The notes under the pieces were generated by a model. It searched no databases. It was not told the DNA's origin and saw only the letters and a program-made list of their open reading frames with translations. Shown one piece after another: positions 24,415 through 36,437 of a DNA stretch of 64,000 bases (position 1 is its first letter; every line of letters starts with the position of its first letter). A program made the translations under genes and the position numbers. The stretch is from Lichtheimia corymbifera B2541 (lineage: Eukaryota; Mucoromycota; Mucoromycetes; Mucorales; Lichtheimiaceae): NCBI GenBank assembly GCA_000697475.1, contig JNEU01000987.1:62001-126000 (forward strand), read 5' to 3'.

Positions 24415-26400
24415 GGCGACGTTCTAAGCCTGAGATGGGGTTACTACATTATTATCAGCATCCAATAATCACCTTGCCATTCTCATGATGCACGTAAGCA
24501 ATAAGATATGGATATGAGTTGTATCAGTTATGGCAGTTTTTGTACACACGCAAGCCAACATTGAGTTCTGAGACAGCAATCAGAATTTACCTTGTGTGGC
24601 ATCAATCAAGCACAGAGCGGCATAGGCGGGGGTTGACAATGAGAAAATAGCAACGCTGGGATACAGGAACCACCCTGTCGCTTCTTCTTCACAATGGACA
24701 CGTCCACGATCCGCACTCTTGCTTGTTTATAGCCACCAGCAATTACGACCTTTACATGCACTGCATCTTGAAATCGAGCGCTTCGGTTTACTGGATATTG
24801 TATTCCTGTTGACAATCCGCTGGGTACCTTCACTGTTGAAGACGCGTTTATGCTGTCAAGTCCATACCGATCGTTACGGTAGACATTACCACGTTTGCAC
24901 CCATCAGGTACTCCACCATCATAAGGGCATATCCTATATCAGCTAACTCGCAGTGTTTCCATGTAGGAAGCGCTATAACTTCACTCAACGCGTCGCGCAA
25001 GCTGAGCAGTCGAAGTTCTGGCTCTCGAAGGTATATCTCCCATATCCTGTGGTATTATTGGTAGGCGATTCTCATCGTGCTGTGTAGGATATAGTTCAAT
25101 GGTAGAAGATTCATGGACACAAGGGTAAGCATTTATGATGGGGATAGAGTCAATCGTTGCAGTGTATTGATGATGTTATTATAGATCTTTCAAGAGCAAG
25201 TATGGATCATGTAACATTCCTTGGCTTTCATGTCCTTATGCTTACATCGATGACAAAGAGCAACACCTTGAGGAGGCTGGGATGGATACAATCATGAAAG
25301 GAGTCAGCAGCTGCCGCGACGTACGGGAGCATCACCAAAATCGAGCACGAGCACCCCTTTGCATTGAAGACCTTGTTATTTGACTATCACCATTCCTCAG
25401 AAGCTTGATCATTAGTCAGCTCGAAGACATACCATCAGCCATCGGTTATCAGCATACTGCATATGATGCTCAAAAGGCCTGAAATTTATCCAACACAAGT
25501 GCACCAAATGCACTCGATTGCGGTGGGATAACGAAGGAGGAGCAGGATCATATTATAGGACTGGATCTTTCACTTATCCATGCGCCGAGGGCCTTCACCA
25601 ACTGATACAAGCCTTTTTCCTTGATTCCAACAAAGACACTATCGACAATCATCTCCTACCTTGCAACGCTTTCACCTTTCACGATGCTCCAATCGCCTGA
25701 TCAACTTGTGCGCCAATCCATCAACCCCTCACAATTTCTCAAATTTCTCAACATGCATTTACCATTCTTGCCTCCTTGCGATCACAAGATGAATGCTATC
25801 CCCAATTATTTTACTTTCACACATCTCTTGCTTCCGTCACATCTTTCTTTGGATTACCGATACTTTGGAACCCAAGTCGATGTGAGTATTATGGTTGATG
25901 GGCCTCTTTGTGAAGCAATTGTGTACTAATATAATTTGTGATGACCTTTAGTGTTCCATTGTTATCCTACTATCAGCGTCATTGTGATATTTGGCCCCTT
26001 TGACCAGGTAATACCAAAACATATTCTCACCTTGCTTGAGGTACCGCGTTCTTACTTTCCTTTTTGTTGTAGTGATCGTTCAGGATGCACTTGCAAAGCC
26101 ATATTAGTATTAGAAGGCACAGTCTACCACAGCGCGAACCGGGGGGGGAGTTGATACAAGGCTGCTGAGGATTTGGTCCATGGCTGAGCAACACCACGCC
26201 AATGTGAGAATATGGATCAATCGTACGAATGCTCTTATGTCAAGGTGTATTACAAGATCAAATCCGCAAGAATGCAACACAACACCATTGCTATTTGGAC
26301 GATATCACGTAACATACAGAGTAACTGTAACGTGAATAAACTACGTGGATGTATATCATGGAACAAAAACCGATCAGAATGGAAGAGGATGACACGATGA
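24415..26400 (+). pseudogene. Decayed module R1 (relative of the gene at 1-1832)
   Basis: First of four near-complete copies (also about 31.64, 38.96 and 46.28 kb). Coding-like landmarks: a start MDTSTIRTLACL at about 24694 with a stop just after; an exon end then GGTAAGC (25123) as at window position 4; an exon start TCTTTCAAGAGCAA (25189); then Y(A)YIDDKEQHLEEAGMDTIM, comparable with YMDGDKEQ...GWEAIM in the gene at position 1; and GYQHTAYDAQKA. Frames break repeatedly. The 3' half has intron-like borders (gatgacctttag at about 25952; ttgttgtag at about 26074). Probably a pseudogene carried along by segmental duplication. Confidence 0.55.
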
Positions 26401-26649
26401 AAAGATTGGGGATAAGGAAAAAAGATCAAGATGACAATGGTTGGGGATGGGAAATGACAGGTGTGATTGATAAGGCATGTCTATACCAACGGCGGAGGAA
26501 ACTATGTCCGCATTACTGGTCCCTGGATGGCGTCGGCTTAGCATATTATGAGGTTTGTGCTGCGCTACACATGTAAGGAATCCCGCTATCGCTTCTTGCA
26601 AGATGACCCATAGTGACATGGATGTATTAAGATATACTTTATTAACATA

Positions 26650-26831
26650 GTAGCCAACAAGCATAATAAAACGATCTAAATTTGGGCGATTCATTGTCAA
26701 TGTCTGAAAATGGCGGTCGTGTGTGGCGGTGGTAGTCGCACAAGTCGTTGTCATGTGAGATTGGCGATCATCATCCTATATAACAACACTGGTGGGCTTG
26801 GTTCAATCGAGCGTCCTTAGTCTTTTACAAC
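26650..26831 (+). promoter_or_regulatory. Conserved promoter block of gene C, TATA at 26777-26784
   Basis: TATATAAC lies 55 nt before the ATG. Upstream, GATTCATTGTC and GTAGTCGCACAAGTCGTTG (about 26732-26750) are shared with genes A, D, F, H and I. Conservation in non-coding sequence suggests a common control element, but recent duplication alone could also explain it. Confidence 0.6.
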
Positions 26832-28961
26832 ATGACCGATCTATGGAGCGATTTCACACAGCAACCGATCCTTGCCATCCAGTCAGGCACATGCGCCAAT
26901 GCTATTACTGATTCGACACGCCGTATTCAACAATGCGTACAAGACCAAATGGGGCACCTTGACAACCGTGCAAGAGCCTTGGCAATCAGTGGCAACTTTG
27001 AGGCATCCTTGAAAGATGTTGCTAGGATACGGCAATTGGGTCCTTTTTCAGCAGTGGGCTATTTGTGTGAGGGTCACGTGTATTCACTTCAAGGACGACA
27101 AAAGGCGGCGATTGATGTCTATGATCAGGGGCTGGCTGCTGTTCCATTATCGGATCCCTCTCATCAACAACTTGTCAAAGCACGATTGATGGCTCAGGAA
27201 CGCGATAGCACAAAAATCGATTTCATCAACAAGTTCCCTATCGACATCATTGAGAACATTGCACCAAGAATCTTATCTCAGGAGATGATAGCACCGAGTG
27301 AAATACGAGAATATCTTGGCGTGTCACATGTATGGCAAGAGAGGCTATTAATGTGCATACAAGAACTGCGTCTTGAAAGCGTAGGTGACATCGACCTTGG
27401 CGACGATGATGATTTACTTGAGCTTATTGCACCCCACTGTACTACTCTTACGGTCGAGCGCGGTGCTACTGGCTTCCATCAACTGCTGTCAAAAGCACGA
27501 TTTCCTTCATTACATACTTTAATCGCCGATTTGTAAGTGTACATATCCATTCATCACCCTTCCAAAGAAAATAGACGCTCATTGTAATTATATAGTATAA
27601 GGAATCGTGGTGATGATAACATGGTTTCAAGATCAGTTGCTATAGTTTCATCACTGGGATCAACGTTGACACACTTGGAAATCACGTCATCCGAATACGG
27701 TGTTTGGCTTGGAGAAATTCTCAGCAGCTGCCCAAACCTAGTGCATTTGGAGACGTATGACGTGGATACTGATATGGAAAATGCACCTGAATGTCATCCC
27801 AATCTCAAGCGACTGCTGCTTTGGACGTACGATGACGAATTGCCTATCCATGATATTACCAAGCGATTACCTGGATTGGAAGTGCTTGCAGCGCATGCTT
27901 TTTATGACACCAAAGATTTGAAGATCATCCAAGACAATTGTCCAAATCTCAAGGTCATTGGATACAATGAACATGAAGGTTCCTATTTCTATGTACCCAC
28001 AACAACCACAACAACCACGAGGAGCCAAGACCATGTTGATCAACAGGATTTGGGCGTGCAAACATTCTACATTGATCGTCATGAGCTGAATTATTTCGAG
28101 GTGGATCTCAACGACATTATGGATTTTATGAGACGCAACTGCCACACTTTGCAACATGTCTACTTTTACATTGATCTGGGTGGGGGTGACAACAGTATAC
28201 CCACCCTTAACCGTGCAATTCAAGCTGCTGATGACGGTGCTCTTTTCAAGTCCATGACAACGTTCGTCAATTATATATTCGACGATAGTGATATGCTTTT
28301 AACAAGATGGATTGCACAAAGATCTCCCGGTTTAAAGGAAATCCAACTACTGAGAAATACGCGTTTCGCGAGGAGTGCGGTTGACACAAGTGCATTATTT
28401 GATGATCTGATTGGCTATTGCGAGCTTGAGTCTGTCATCATCCAATTGCATGGAGATCCTACAATGGATACGGGAGGCGCTGAGCGATTTATTCGATACC
28501 ATGGCACCTTTGATTCCTTACTACACACAATAACCCTTCCCAATCACACACGACTTTCCAAGGATGCATTGCATGTATTGACAACATTGCCACGGCTTGA
28601 GAACTTGAGCATCAGCTGGCCTTGGATGAAGGAGGAGGAGGGTGATCATGAAAAGTGCTCTGATTTTATTGGCAAGTTGGATCGGTTGCAGCACTTGGAT
28701 ATATGTAGCGATGAGGTTGTCCCTGACGACGTCTTTGTACAGCTATCCAAGCTAAACATCACCTCACTTAACTTGTACATACCCACCATGAAACTTCCCA
28801 CACCGACCATTTTATTGAGCCTGCTGCAATGCCCAAATTTACAAAATCTCTTTGTTAGTGTTCCCCCTCATAAAGACGAACCACTCATTGACGAGATTAG
28901 AGACATGCTAAAAAGCAAGGTAGAGGAAGTATACTTTAATAAATATAATTATTGGCGGTAG
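26832..28961 (+). CDS. Gene C: TPR-F-box-LRR protein (type I)
   Basis: Exons 26832..27532 (701 nt) and 27596..28961; a 63-nt GT-AG phase-2 intron; 688 residues. TPR pair about residues 41-108, F-box-like segment DFINKFPIDIIENIA...YLGVSHVWQERLL, then LRRs in exon 2 (LTHLEITS, CPNLVHLETY, LPGLEVLAA, LPRLENLSI, CPNLQNLFV). A Thr run (VPTTTTTTT) sits in a loop at about 27995-28020. It is nearly identical over long stretches to gene D, so the pair is young. The ATG is the first in frame after the TATA box. Predicted SCF adaptor; target unknown. Its downstream partner slot is occupied by the broken gene K rather than a type II gene. Confidence 0.9.
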
Positions 28962-29157
28962 TACTTGGACTATTGATATGACTGATAATGGAGGAGTGGA
29001 TGGAAAAACTATCATGACAAATGCATTGGAGATGGCTAGCTTCGTTTGATTTGTTTTTGATCTTGTATACTGTGTAGCTACTACTGATGGCTGTACTATG
29101 TGGGATGAAGCATGCATCATCATGGTGATACAAAGCCATAATAGGCGATCGCCCTGA

Positions 29158-30977
29158 TTCAAGCCCCAATGCACCTTTCTTCATTTCTTCACATACTCTC
29201 AAATACAAGCACGCGTCTCCAGCAATACGCTCTCCTCAATTGACACCGACGATTCCAAATGTGAACAGCCCAATGTACATGCATCGACAACAGCGTCCAA
29301 CAAGTGTGTCGATTTCATCGGCGATTTGCTATGGGATGTTGTAAATTCTCACCTTGTGCCAAGGATATTTAGCGAAGGCCGTCCCATAGTTCGTCTCAAT
29401 CGACCTCATCCATACTTGGACGTGTTCCACACCTGGAGCAAACGACTCGTATCGGCCGACGACAGCATCCAATTCATTCTCAGCGTGGATCATTCTCCAT
29501 CTGAACATCATCGCATGCGTTTAAGAATGGTGGCGCCTTATATCAAGTCCCTTTCGTTAACGGATTTAGGCGCTTGTAATATTCCTGAACTTTTAAAATG
29601 TGGCCAATTCCTCTCGTTGACCAAGTTGAATATCGAAGGTAAACTATTAGGGATGATGAGTGAGTATAATATGGGTTACTGAATATGCATGCTTAGTTAC
29701 ATGTTCTCAAGAAGCGTTGCTGCAGCTACTGGAAATCACTCCCAATTTGACACATTTGGATATGACTTTTTATGACAACCCGCAAGCACGGTTTGCTCTA
29801 TTCGATGTATTGGTTCGGTGCCCTCAGCTCATTCGATTGGATCTTATGCTCTACCCCAATGTAGTCATCGACATGACACACAGCTCAGAGCCCAACCGTA
29901 TCTATGGCAACATCACCCATATGCAGGCTATTTGCAAGAATGAAAAGCGTAGAGATGTTTTTGTACCACTCATTCAACATTTGCCGAATCTGCGTCTTTT
30001 GTCTTTGGTACATCCACCTTCTTCAACCAGCATGAATACAATCCACCAGCATTGTCCCAAATTACAACAGCTGTTTCTGAGCGATGAACATGTGTCATAT
30101 GAATTCCATGACGACATCATTAAAAGAGGAGGATGGTCCCGGATTAAGATTGCTGTCAATTGATGGAGGATTTTACCTTGAAGATTATATCTCGGAGACG
30201 ATGATACGACATCATGCTACACTTGAATCGCTTGTGATGAAGGATATCTTTCATTTGTCTATGCCTCCTGTCGACACCTTCTTGGACCGTCAAAACGTTG
30301 AATTCAATCAGCTGAAGTCATTGACAGTTCCCGATATATCACAATACAATTTTATCCGATTTATGAGGTGGGTTATCCAGCATGCTCCCAGCCTTCAATC
30401 AGTAGAGACCATGAATCTGACTGGATATGGCCGTATATTACACCAACGACCCTTGAAAAAAATCGGATTCTTCTGTGCTACCGGTCAACCTCAGCAAGAA
30501 GAGTACCAGTTTCTTCAACACCATGCACAGCTCGGTGCTGAATCACATCTTCAAGAGATCAAATGCATTCTGCATAGCATCAGCGAACGCGATTCATGGA
30601 TCTTTCTCATCCCAAAGTTGACACAATTGAAAACGCTGGAGCTTTGTTTTACGAGGAACGACCTATCGATTGAATTGTTGAAGACGTTTCTTCAAAAAGT
30701 GTCCGAGGGCTGCATGGCACTTGAAAAGATCGTCGTGAAATCTATCGTCTTTCCTTCTTCCTCGGAATGGATACGTCATTTATCCAACCATCGGAATCTT
30801 CAAGAGATGATCATTGATACCACGCATATACCGGACCACCTTATGATTGAACTTGAAGGCTTTTCGCACCTCAAACGACTTGATCTCAAGTATCATATCA
30901 AGGACTGGCATTCTCTTACACAGCTGAAGCATAGAATACCAAATTTAGTTTATACCAATAAACCCTCTCCCATATAG
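29158..30977 (+). pseudogene. Gene K: LRR/F-box-like gene, frameshifted and without a visible start
   Basis: Readable as <29158..29638 and 29697..30977 across a 58-nt GT-AG phase-1 intron. The first exon is open from after a TGA at 29155 but has no in-frame ATG. It contains VDFIGDLLWDVVNSHLVPRIF and VAPYIKSLSLTDLG, an F-box-to-LRR transition. The second exon holds LRRs (LEITPNLTHLDM, CPQLIRLDLM, LPNLRLLSLV, CPKLQQLFLS, LTQLKTLELC, LEGFSHLKRLDL). At 30122-30125 a run of four A's shifts the frame: ...FHDDIIK continues as EEDGPGLRLLSIDGG only in the next frame. It lacks the TPR half and is not a close paralog of A-J. Either a pseudogene or a one-base sequence error plus a missed 5' exon. Confidence 0.7.
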
Positions 30978-31640
30978 TAATGTTAGCAATAATACATCCT
31001 TACTATTATGTAAATAAACCAATCACATCAGTAGTTGTTGTTATGTATATAGGCTCTTTTTATTACTAGCTACTGGGTTGTCAACGTGCATGATACCTCG
31101 TGTAATAAACCATCATTCTTCTTCTACCAGCAATGACTATGACCTATTCATTATATAAAGAGAACTCCCAATGCCCGCGTAGATTATCATAAAGTGCCTT
31201 TTTATCGATGCATGCCATGATGTACTCATTGAATTGCTGTTTTACTCTTACGTCATTAGAGCAACATGAACATCTTCATCTTTGTTCAATTATGGCTGGT
31301 GTCTCATGAGATTGCTCTCCTACTCAAAGTCATGCTGTTTATTATGGAGAGGAGGGGTTTGACAACATTTTACGGGTTGAGGTCGTGTGTAACCAAATGA
31401 TGCAAGCTTAAGCCCCTTGGTTACATGCAGGCGTTTCTGAAATTTTACGGGTGGGGGTGTCGTGTAACCATGGCATCATCGCTCGTGTAACGTAAGCAGG
31501 CACCGCCACCCGTAAAATTTCAGAAACTGGAAAATGAGAGGATCACGTGCCTTTTCTTTGTTTCCCCCCTTGGTACTATAGAATTTAATCATTCATCCCC
31601 TTAGCATATTACTTATCGTAGAGCTCTTTTTTATTTCACC
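30978..31640. other. Intergenic after gene K; contains a MITE-like hairpin
   Basis: From about 31350 on, the sequence matches the region downstream of type II genes E (38660) and G (46030): GACAACATTTTACGGGTTGAGGTCGTGTGTAACC, ATGCAAGCTTAAG, GGATCACGTG. Gene K therefore sits where a type II gene would be expected. No other gene seen. Confidence 0.55.
31433..31527. repeat. 95-bp inverted-repeat (MITE-like) element
   Basis: The left end GTTTCTGAAATTTTACGGGT is the complement of the right end ACCCGTAAAATTTCAGAAAC. The middle contains TGTCGTGTAACC and CGTGTAACGTAAGC. Related, partly rearranged copies lie at about 38748-38882 (motif twice direct, once inverted), 46090-46175 and 24165-24310. No coding capacity. 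Confidence 0.75.
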
Positions 31641-33600
31641 CATGAGGCGACGTTCAAAACGGAAATGGCTACATGTATAAGCAAACTATTCGATAATAAT
31701 ATACAAAAAAAAAAAACTTTTTCATTCTATTTGCCATCTACCAGCCGGTGCTCGTGAGCACGAAGACAAAGGACTCGATGGCTCACCATAGAAGCAATAT
31801 CATCTGCGTCAAAACACAAGTCAACATTAAGTTCTCAGACGGCAATCAGAATGTACCTTGTGTGGCACCAACCAAGCAGGGAGCGGCATTAACGGGGTTG
31901 ACAATGAAACAGAACCCTTCTCCTTCTCCACAATGGACGCGTCCAAGAAATCCGCACTCTTGCTTGTTTACAGCCACCAGCAATTACGACCTTTACATGC
32001 ACTGCATCTTGAAATGGAACGCTTCGTTACGTTGAATCTTGTATTCCTGTCGACAATCCACTGAGGACGTGCACTCTTGAAGACCCGTTTATGCTGTCAA
32101 GCTGATGCAGCAGACATTACCACGGTTGCACCCATCAGGTATTCCACCACCATAAGGAATACTCTATATCAGCTAGCTCACAGCGTTTCCCTGTAGGATG
32201 CGTTATAACTTCTCTCCATACGAGGCACAAACTGAGCAGTCGACGTTCTGGCTCTTGAAGGTATATCTCCCATATCCCATTGTATTCTTGGTAGGCGATG
32301 CTCATCGTGCTGTGTAGGATATATTTCGGTGGCAAAAGGATTCCTGGACACGATGGTAAGCATTTAGGATGGGGATAGAGTCAATCACAGCAGTGTATTG
32401 ATGGTGCTATTGCAGCTCTTTCAAGAACAAGTATGTGTCATGCAACATTCTTTGGCCATTGCTTCATTATGCTTACATCGATGACAAGGACCAACACCTT
32501 GACGAGGATGGGATGGATACAATCATGGAACGAGTCAGCAACTGCCGTGACATCATATGGAACATCACCAAAACTGGAGCACGATTTACTGGCTATCACC
32601 ATTTCCTGAGAACGTTCACCTGTCATTCGACTCGGAGACTCTTCATCGGCCATCAGTTGTCGTCATACTGCATTTACTCAAGACGACTGCATCGAAAGCA
32701 CTCGGATGTGATGTTTATTATGCACAATATAGCGGCTGTTTTGGCGGTGTCACGAACGAGGAGGAGCAGGATTATACTGGATCTTTCACTCATCATGCGC
32801 CGTAGATCTTCACCAACTGATATGAGTCTTTTATTCTTGGTTCCAACAAAGGCACTATCGACATCCGGCTCCCTTACTTTGCAGCGCTTGCACCTTCCAT
32901 GGCGCTCCAATTGCCTGATCAGCTTGTGCGCCAATCCATCAACCCATCACCATTTTCCCAACATGCATTTATCATCCTTTCCTTATTACGATCACAAGAT
33001 GAATGCTATCCCCAATCATTTTACTTTCACACATCTCTTGCTTCCGTCACATCTTTCTTTGGATTACTGATACTTTGGAAACCCAAGCCGATGTAAGTGC
33101 TATGGTTGATGGGCCTCTTTGTGAATAATCGAGTACTAATAATTTGTGATGATCTTTAGCGTTTCATTGTTATCCTACCATCTGTGTCATTGTGATATTT
33201 GGCCCCTTGATCAGGTAATACCAAGAGGTATTCTCACCTTGCTTGAAGTACCGCATACTTACTTTCCTTTTTGTTGTAGTGATCGTTCAGGATGTACTTG
33301 CAAAGCCGTATTAGAAGGCACAGTCTATCACAGCGCGAATGGGGGTTGATATAAGGATGCTGAGGACTTGGCCCACGGCAGAGTAACACGACGCCAATGT
33401 GAGAATATGGATCAATCGTACGAATGCTCTTATGTCAAGGTGTATTACAAGATTAAATCCGCAAGAATGCAACACAACACCATTCCTATTTGGACGATAT
33501 CACATAGCATACAGAGTAGCTATAGCGTGAATAAACTACGTCGATGTATCTCATGTAACAAAGACCGATCAGAATGGAAGAGGATGACACAATGAAAACA
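31641..33600 (+). pseudogene. Decayed module R2
   Basis: Same order of landmarks as R1: RTLACL-like start near 31945, GGTAAGC at 32354, TCTTTCAAGAACAA at 32418, then the YAYIDDKDQHLDEDGMDTIM reading, followed by AACTGGAGCACGATTT where R3 keeps GGAGCACGAGTACCC. The longest open stretch (211 codons, 32435-33070) begins in the conserved part but drifts into His/Leu/Ser-rich out-of-frame sequence, so it is not accepted as a protein. The 3' half again has GATGATCTTTAG and TTGTTGTAG borders. Confidence 0.55.
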
Positions 33601-33847
33601 TTGGGGATAAGGAAAAAAGTCAAGATGGCAATGGTTGGGGATGGGAAATGACAGGTATGATTGATAAGTCATGTCTATACCAACGGCGGAGGAAACCATG
33701 TCCGCATTACTGGTCCCTGGATGGCGTCGGCTTAGCATATTAGGTTTGTGCTGCGCTGCACATGCAACAAGAATCCCGCTGTCGCTTCTTGCAGAATGAC
33801 CCATAGTGACATGGATGTATTAAGATATATTTTATTATATAATACTC

Positions 33848-34025
33848 AACAAGCATAATAAAGTGATCTAAATTTGGGCGATTCATTGTCAATGTCTGAA
33901 AATGGCGGTCGTGTGTGGCGGTGGTAGTCGCACAAGCCGTTGTCATGTGAGATTGGCGATCATCATCCTATATAACAACACTGGTGGGCTTGGTTCAATC
34001 GAGCGTCCTTAGTCTTTTATCAGTC
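33848..34025 (+). promoter_or_regulatory. Conserved promoter block of gene D, TATA at 33969-33976
   Basis: TATATAAC lies 57 nt before the ATG. GTAGTCGCACAAGCCGTTG starts at about 33924, and GATTCATTGTCAATGTCTGAAAATGG precedes it. It is nearly the same as the block of gene C. Confidence 0.6.
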
Positions 34026-36196
34026 ATGGTCAGCGTACGAAGTGATTTCACACAGCAGCCGATCCTTGCCATCGAGTCAGGCACATGGGACAACGCCATT
34101 GCTGATTCGAGACACCGTATTCAACAATGCATACAAGAACAACTCACTCACCTCGACAACCGTGCAAGAGCATTGGCAACCAGTGGCAACTTTGAAGCAG
34201 CTTTGGAGGATGTTGCTAGGATACGACAACTGGCTCCTTCTTCGGCAGTGGGCTATTTGTGTGAGGGTCACGCGTATTCACTTCAAGGACGACAAAAGGC
34301 AGCAATCGATATCTATGATCAAGGACTGGTAGCTGTTCCATCATCGGATCCCACTCATCAACAGCTACTTGAAGCACAATCGATGGCTCAATACCGTGAT
34401 AGCAAGAAAATCGATTTCATCAAGGTGTTCCCTATCGACATCATTGAGAATATTGCACCAAGAATCTTATCTAAGGAGACAATAGCACCAAATGAAATAC
34501 GAGAATATCTTGACGTGTCACGTGTATGGCGAGAAAGGCTATTGGTGTGCATACAAGAACTGCGTCTTGAAAGCGTAGGTGACATCGACCTTGGCGACGA
34601 TGATGATTTACTTGAGCATATTGCGCCCCACTGTACTACCCTTACGATCGAGCGTGGTGCTACCGGCTTCCATCGACTGCTGTCAAGAGCACGATTTCCT
34701 TCATTACATACTCTAATCGCCGTATTGTAAGTGTACATTATCCATTCATCACCCTTCCAAAAAGCAGACGCTCATTGTAATTATATAGTTCAAGGAATGA
34801 TGATCATGATGATAACATGGTTTCAAGATCAGTTGCTATAGTTTCATCATTGGGATCAACCTTGACACACTTGGAAATCACGACATCAGAACACGCAGAC
34901 GCACACGGACGCAGTGTCTGGCTTGATGAAATTCTCAGGAGCTGCCCAAACCTAGTGCATTTGAAGACGTATGATGTGCATACTGGTATGGAAAATGCAC
35001 CTGAATGTCATCCCAATCTCAAGAGACTGCTGCTTTGGACGTACAATGACTTATTGCCTATCGATGATATTACCAAGCGATTACCTGGATTGGAAGTACT
35101 TGTAGCGAATGCTTTTTATGACACCGAAGACTTAAAGGTCCTCCAAGACAATTGTCCAAATCTCAAGGTCATTGGATACAATGATCCTAAAGCTTCCTAT
35201 TTCTATGTACCCATCACAACCACAACAACCATGGGGAGCCAAGACCATGTTGATCAACAGGATCTGGGCGTGCATACATTCTACGTTGATCGTCATGAGC
35301 TGAATGTATTCGAGGTGGATCTCAACGACATCATGGATTTTATGCGACGCAACAAGAACACTTTGCAACATGTCTACTTTTACACTCCACTGAGGGGTGA
35401 GGGTGAGGTTGACAACAGTATACCCATCCTTAACCTTAACCGTGCAGTTCAGGCTGCTGATGACGGTGCTCTTTTCAAGTCCATGACAACGTTCGTCAAT
35501 TATATATTCGACGATAGTGATATGCTTTTAACAAGATGGATTGCACAAAGATCTCCCGGTTTAAAGGAAATCAAACTACTGAGAGATATGATTTACGGGA
35601 GGCGTGCGGTTGACACAAATGCATTATTTGATGATCTGATTGGCCGTTGCGATCTTGAGTCTGTCATCATCCAATTGCATGGAGATCCTACCATGGATAC
35701 GGAAGGCGCTGAGCGATCTATTCGATACCATGGCACCGTTGATTCACCATTGCACACCTTAACCCTTCCGAATCACACACGGCTTTCCAAGGATGCATTG
35801 GATACACTGACGAAATTGCCACGACTTGAGAACTTGAGTATCAGCTGGCCTTGGATGAAGGAGGAAGATCAAGAGGATGAAAAGTGGTCCGATTTTATTG
35901 GCAAGTTGGATCGATTGCAGCATTTGGAGATATGTAGCGATGAGGTTGTCCCTGACGACATCTTTTTACAACTATCCAAGCTAAACATTACCTCACTTAA
36001 CTTATACATACCCATCTTGAACCTTCCCACACCAACCGTTTTATTGTTCCTGTTGCAATGCCCACATCTACAAAAGCTAACTGTTAGTCATTCCCGTCAT
36101 GAAGTCGAACCACTCATTGGCGAGATTAGAAACATGTTAGAAATTAAGATAGAAAAAGTAATCTTTAATGAACACAATTGGTGCAGGTGGAGGTAG
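34026..36196 (+). CDS. Gene D: TPR-F-box-LRR protein (type I)
   Basis: Exons 34026..34726 (701 nt) and 34789..36196; a 62-nt GT-AG phase-2 intron; 702 residues. The upstream open frame reaches 33984 only through a GTG, so the conserved ATG at 34026 is chosen. TPR pair (ATSGNFEAALEDVARI; GHAYSLQGRQKAAIDIYDQGL), F-box-like segment DFIKVFPIDIIENIA...YLDVSRVWRERLL, then LRRs (LTHLEITT, CPNLVHLKTY, LPRLENLSI, CPHLQKLTV). A short insertion (HADAHGRS) relative to gene C lies early in exon 2. Closest paralog: C. Predicted SCF adaptor. Type II gene E follows about 240 bp downstream. Confidence 0.9.
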
Positions 36197-36437
36197 TGCT
36201 ACTTGTATCTTTTGGTATGGATGATGATGAGGGTGGTGGATGGAAAAGCTATCGCATCTAATGCATTGGAGATGTTGGGTATATGACTAGCTTCGTTTGA
36301 TTTGTTTTCTGATCTTGTTTACTGTACAACATTGGGCTTATTGATTCCCCACCAGAGGAGCTGACAACTGACACCAATGCTTCGATCAAGTCCGCCCGGT
36401 CGTGTCGTTTTTGTCTTTTACCAACCATGACCAACGT

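Noticed and set aside
24690..24780. Possible Crinkler-type effector N-terminus (MDTSTIRTLACL)
   Set aside because: The opening resembles Crinkler starts, but no ubiquitin-like continuation or LWK/LFLAK-like motif follows in any frame.
32435..33070. 211-codon plus-strand ORF
   Set aside because: Only the first third matches the conserved module R reading; the rest corresponds to other frames in R1, R3 and R4. A chance open stretch in a decayed copy.
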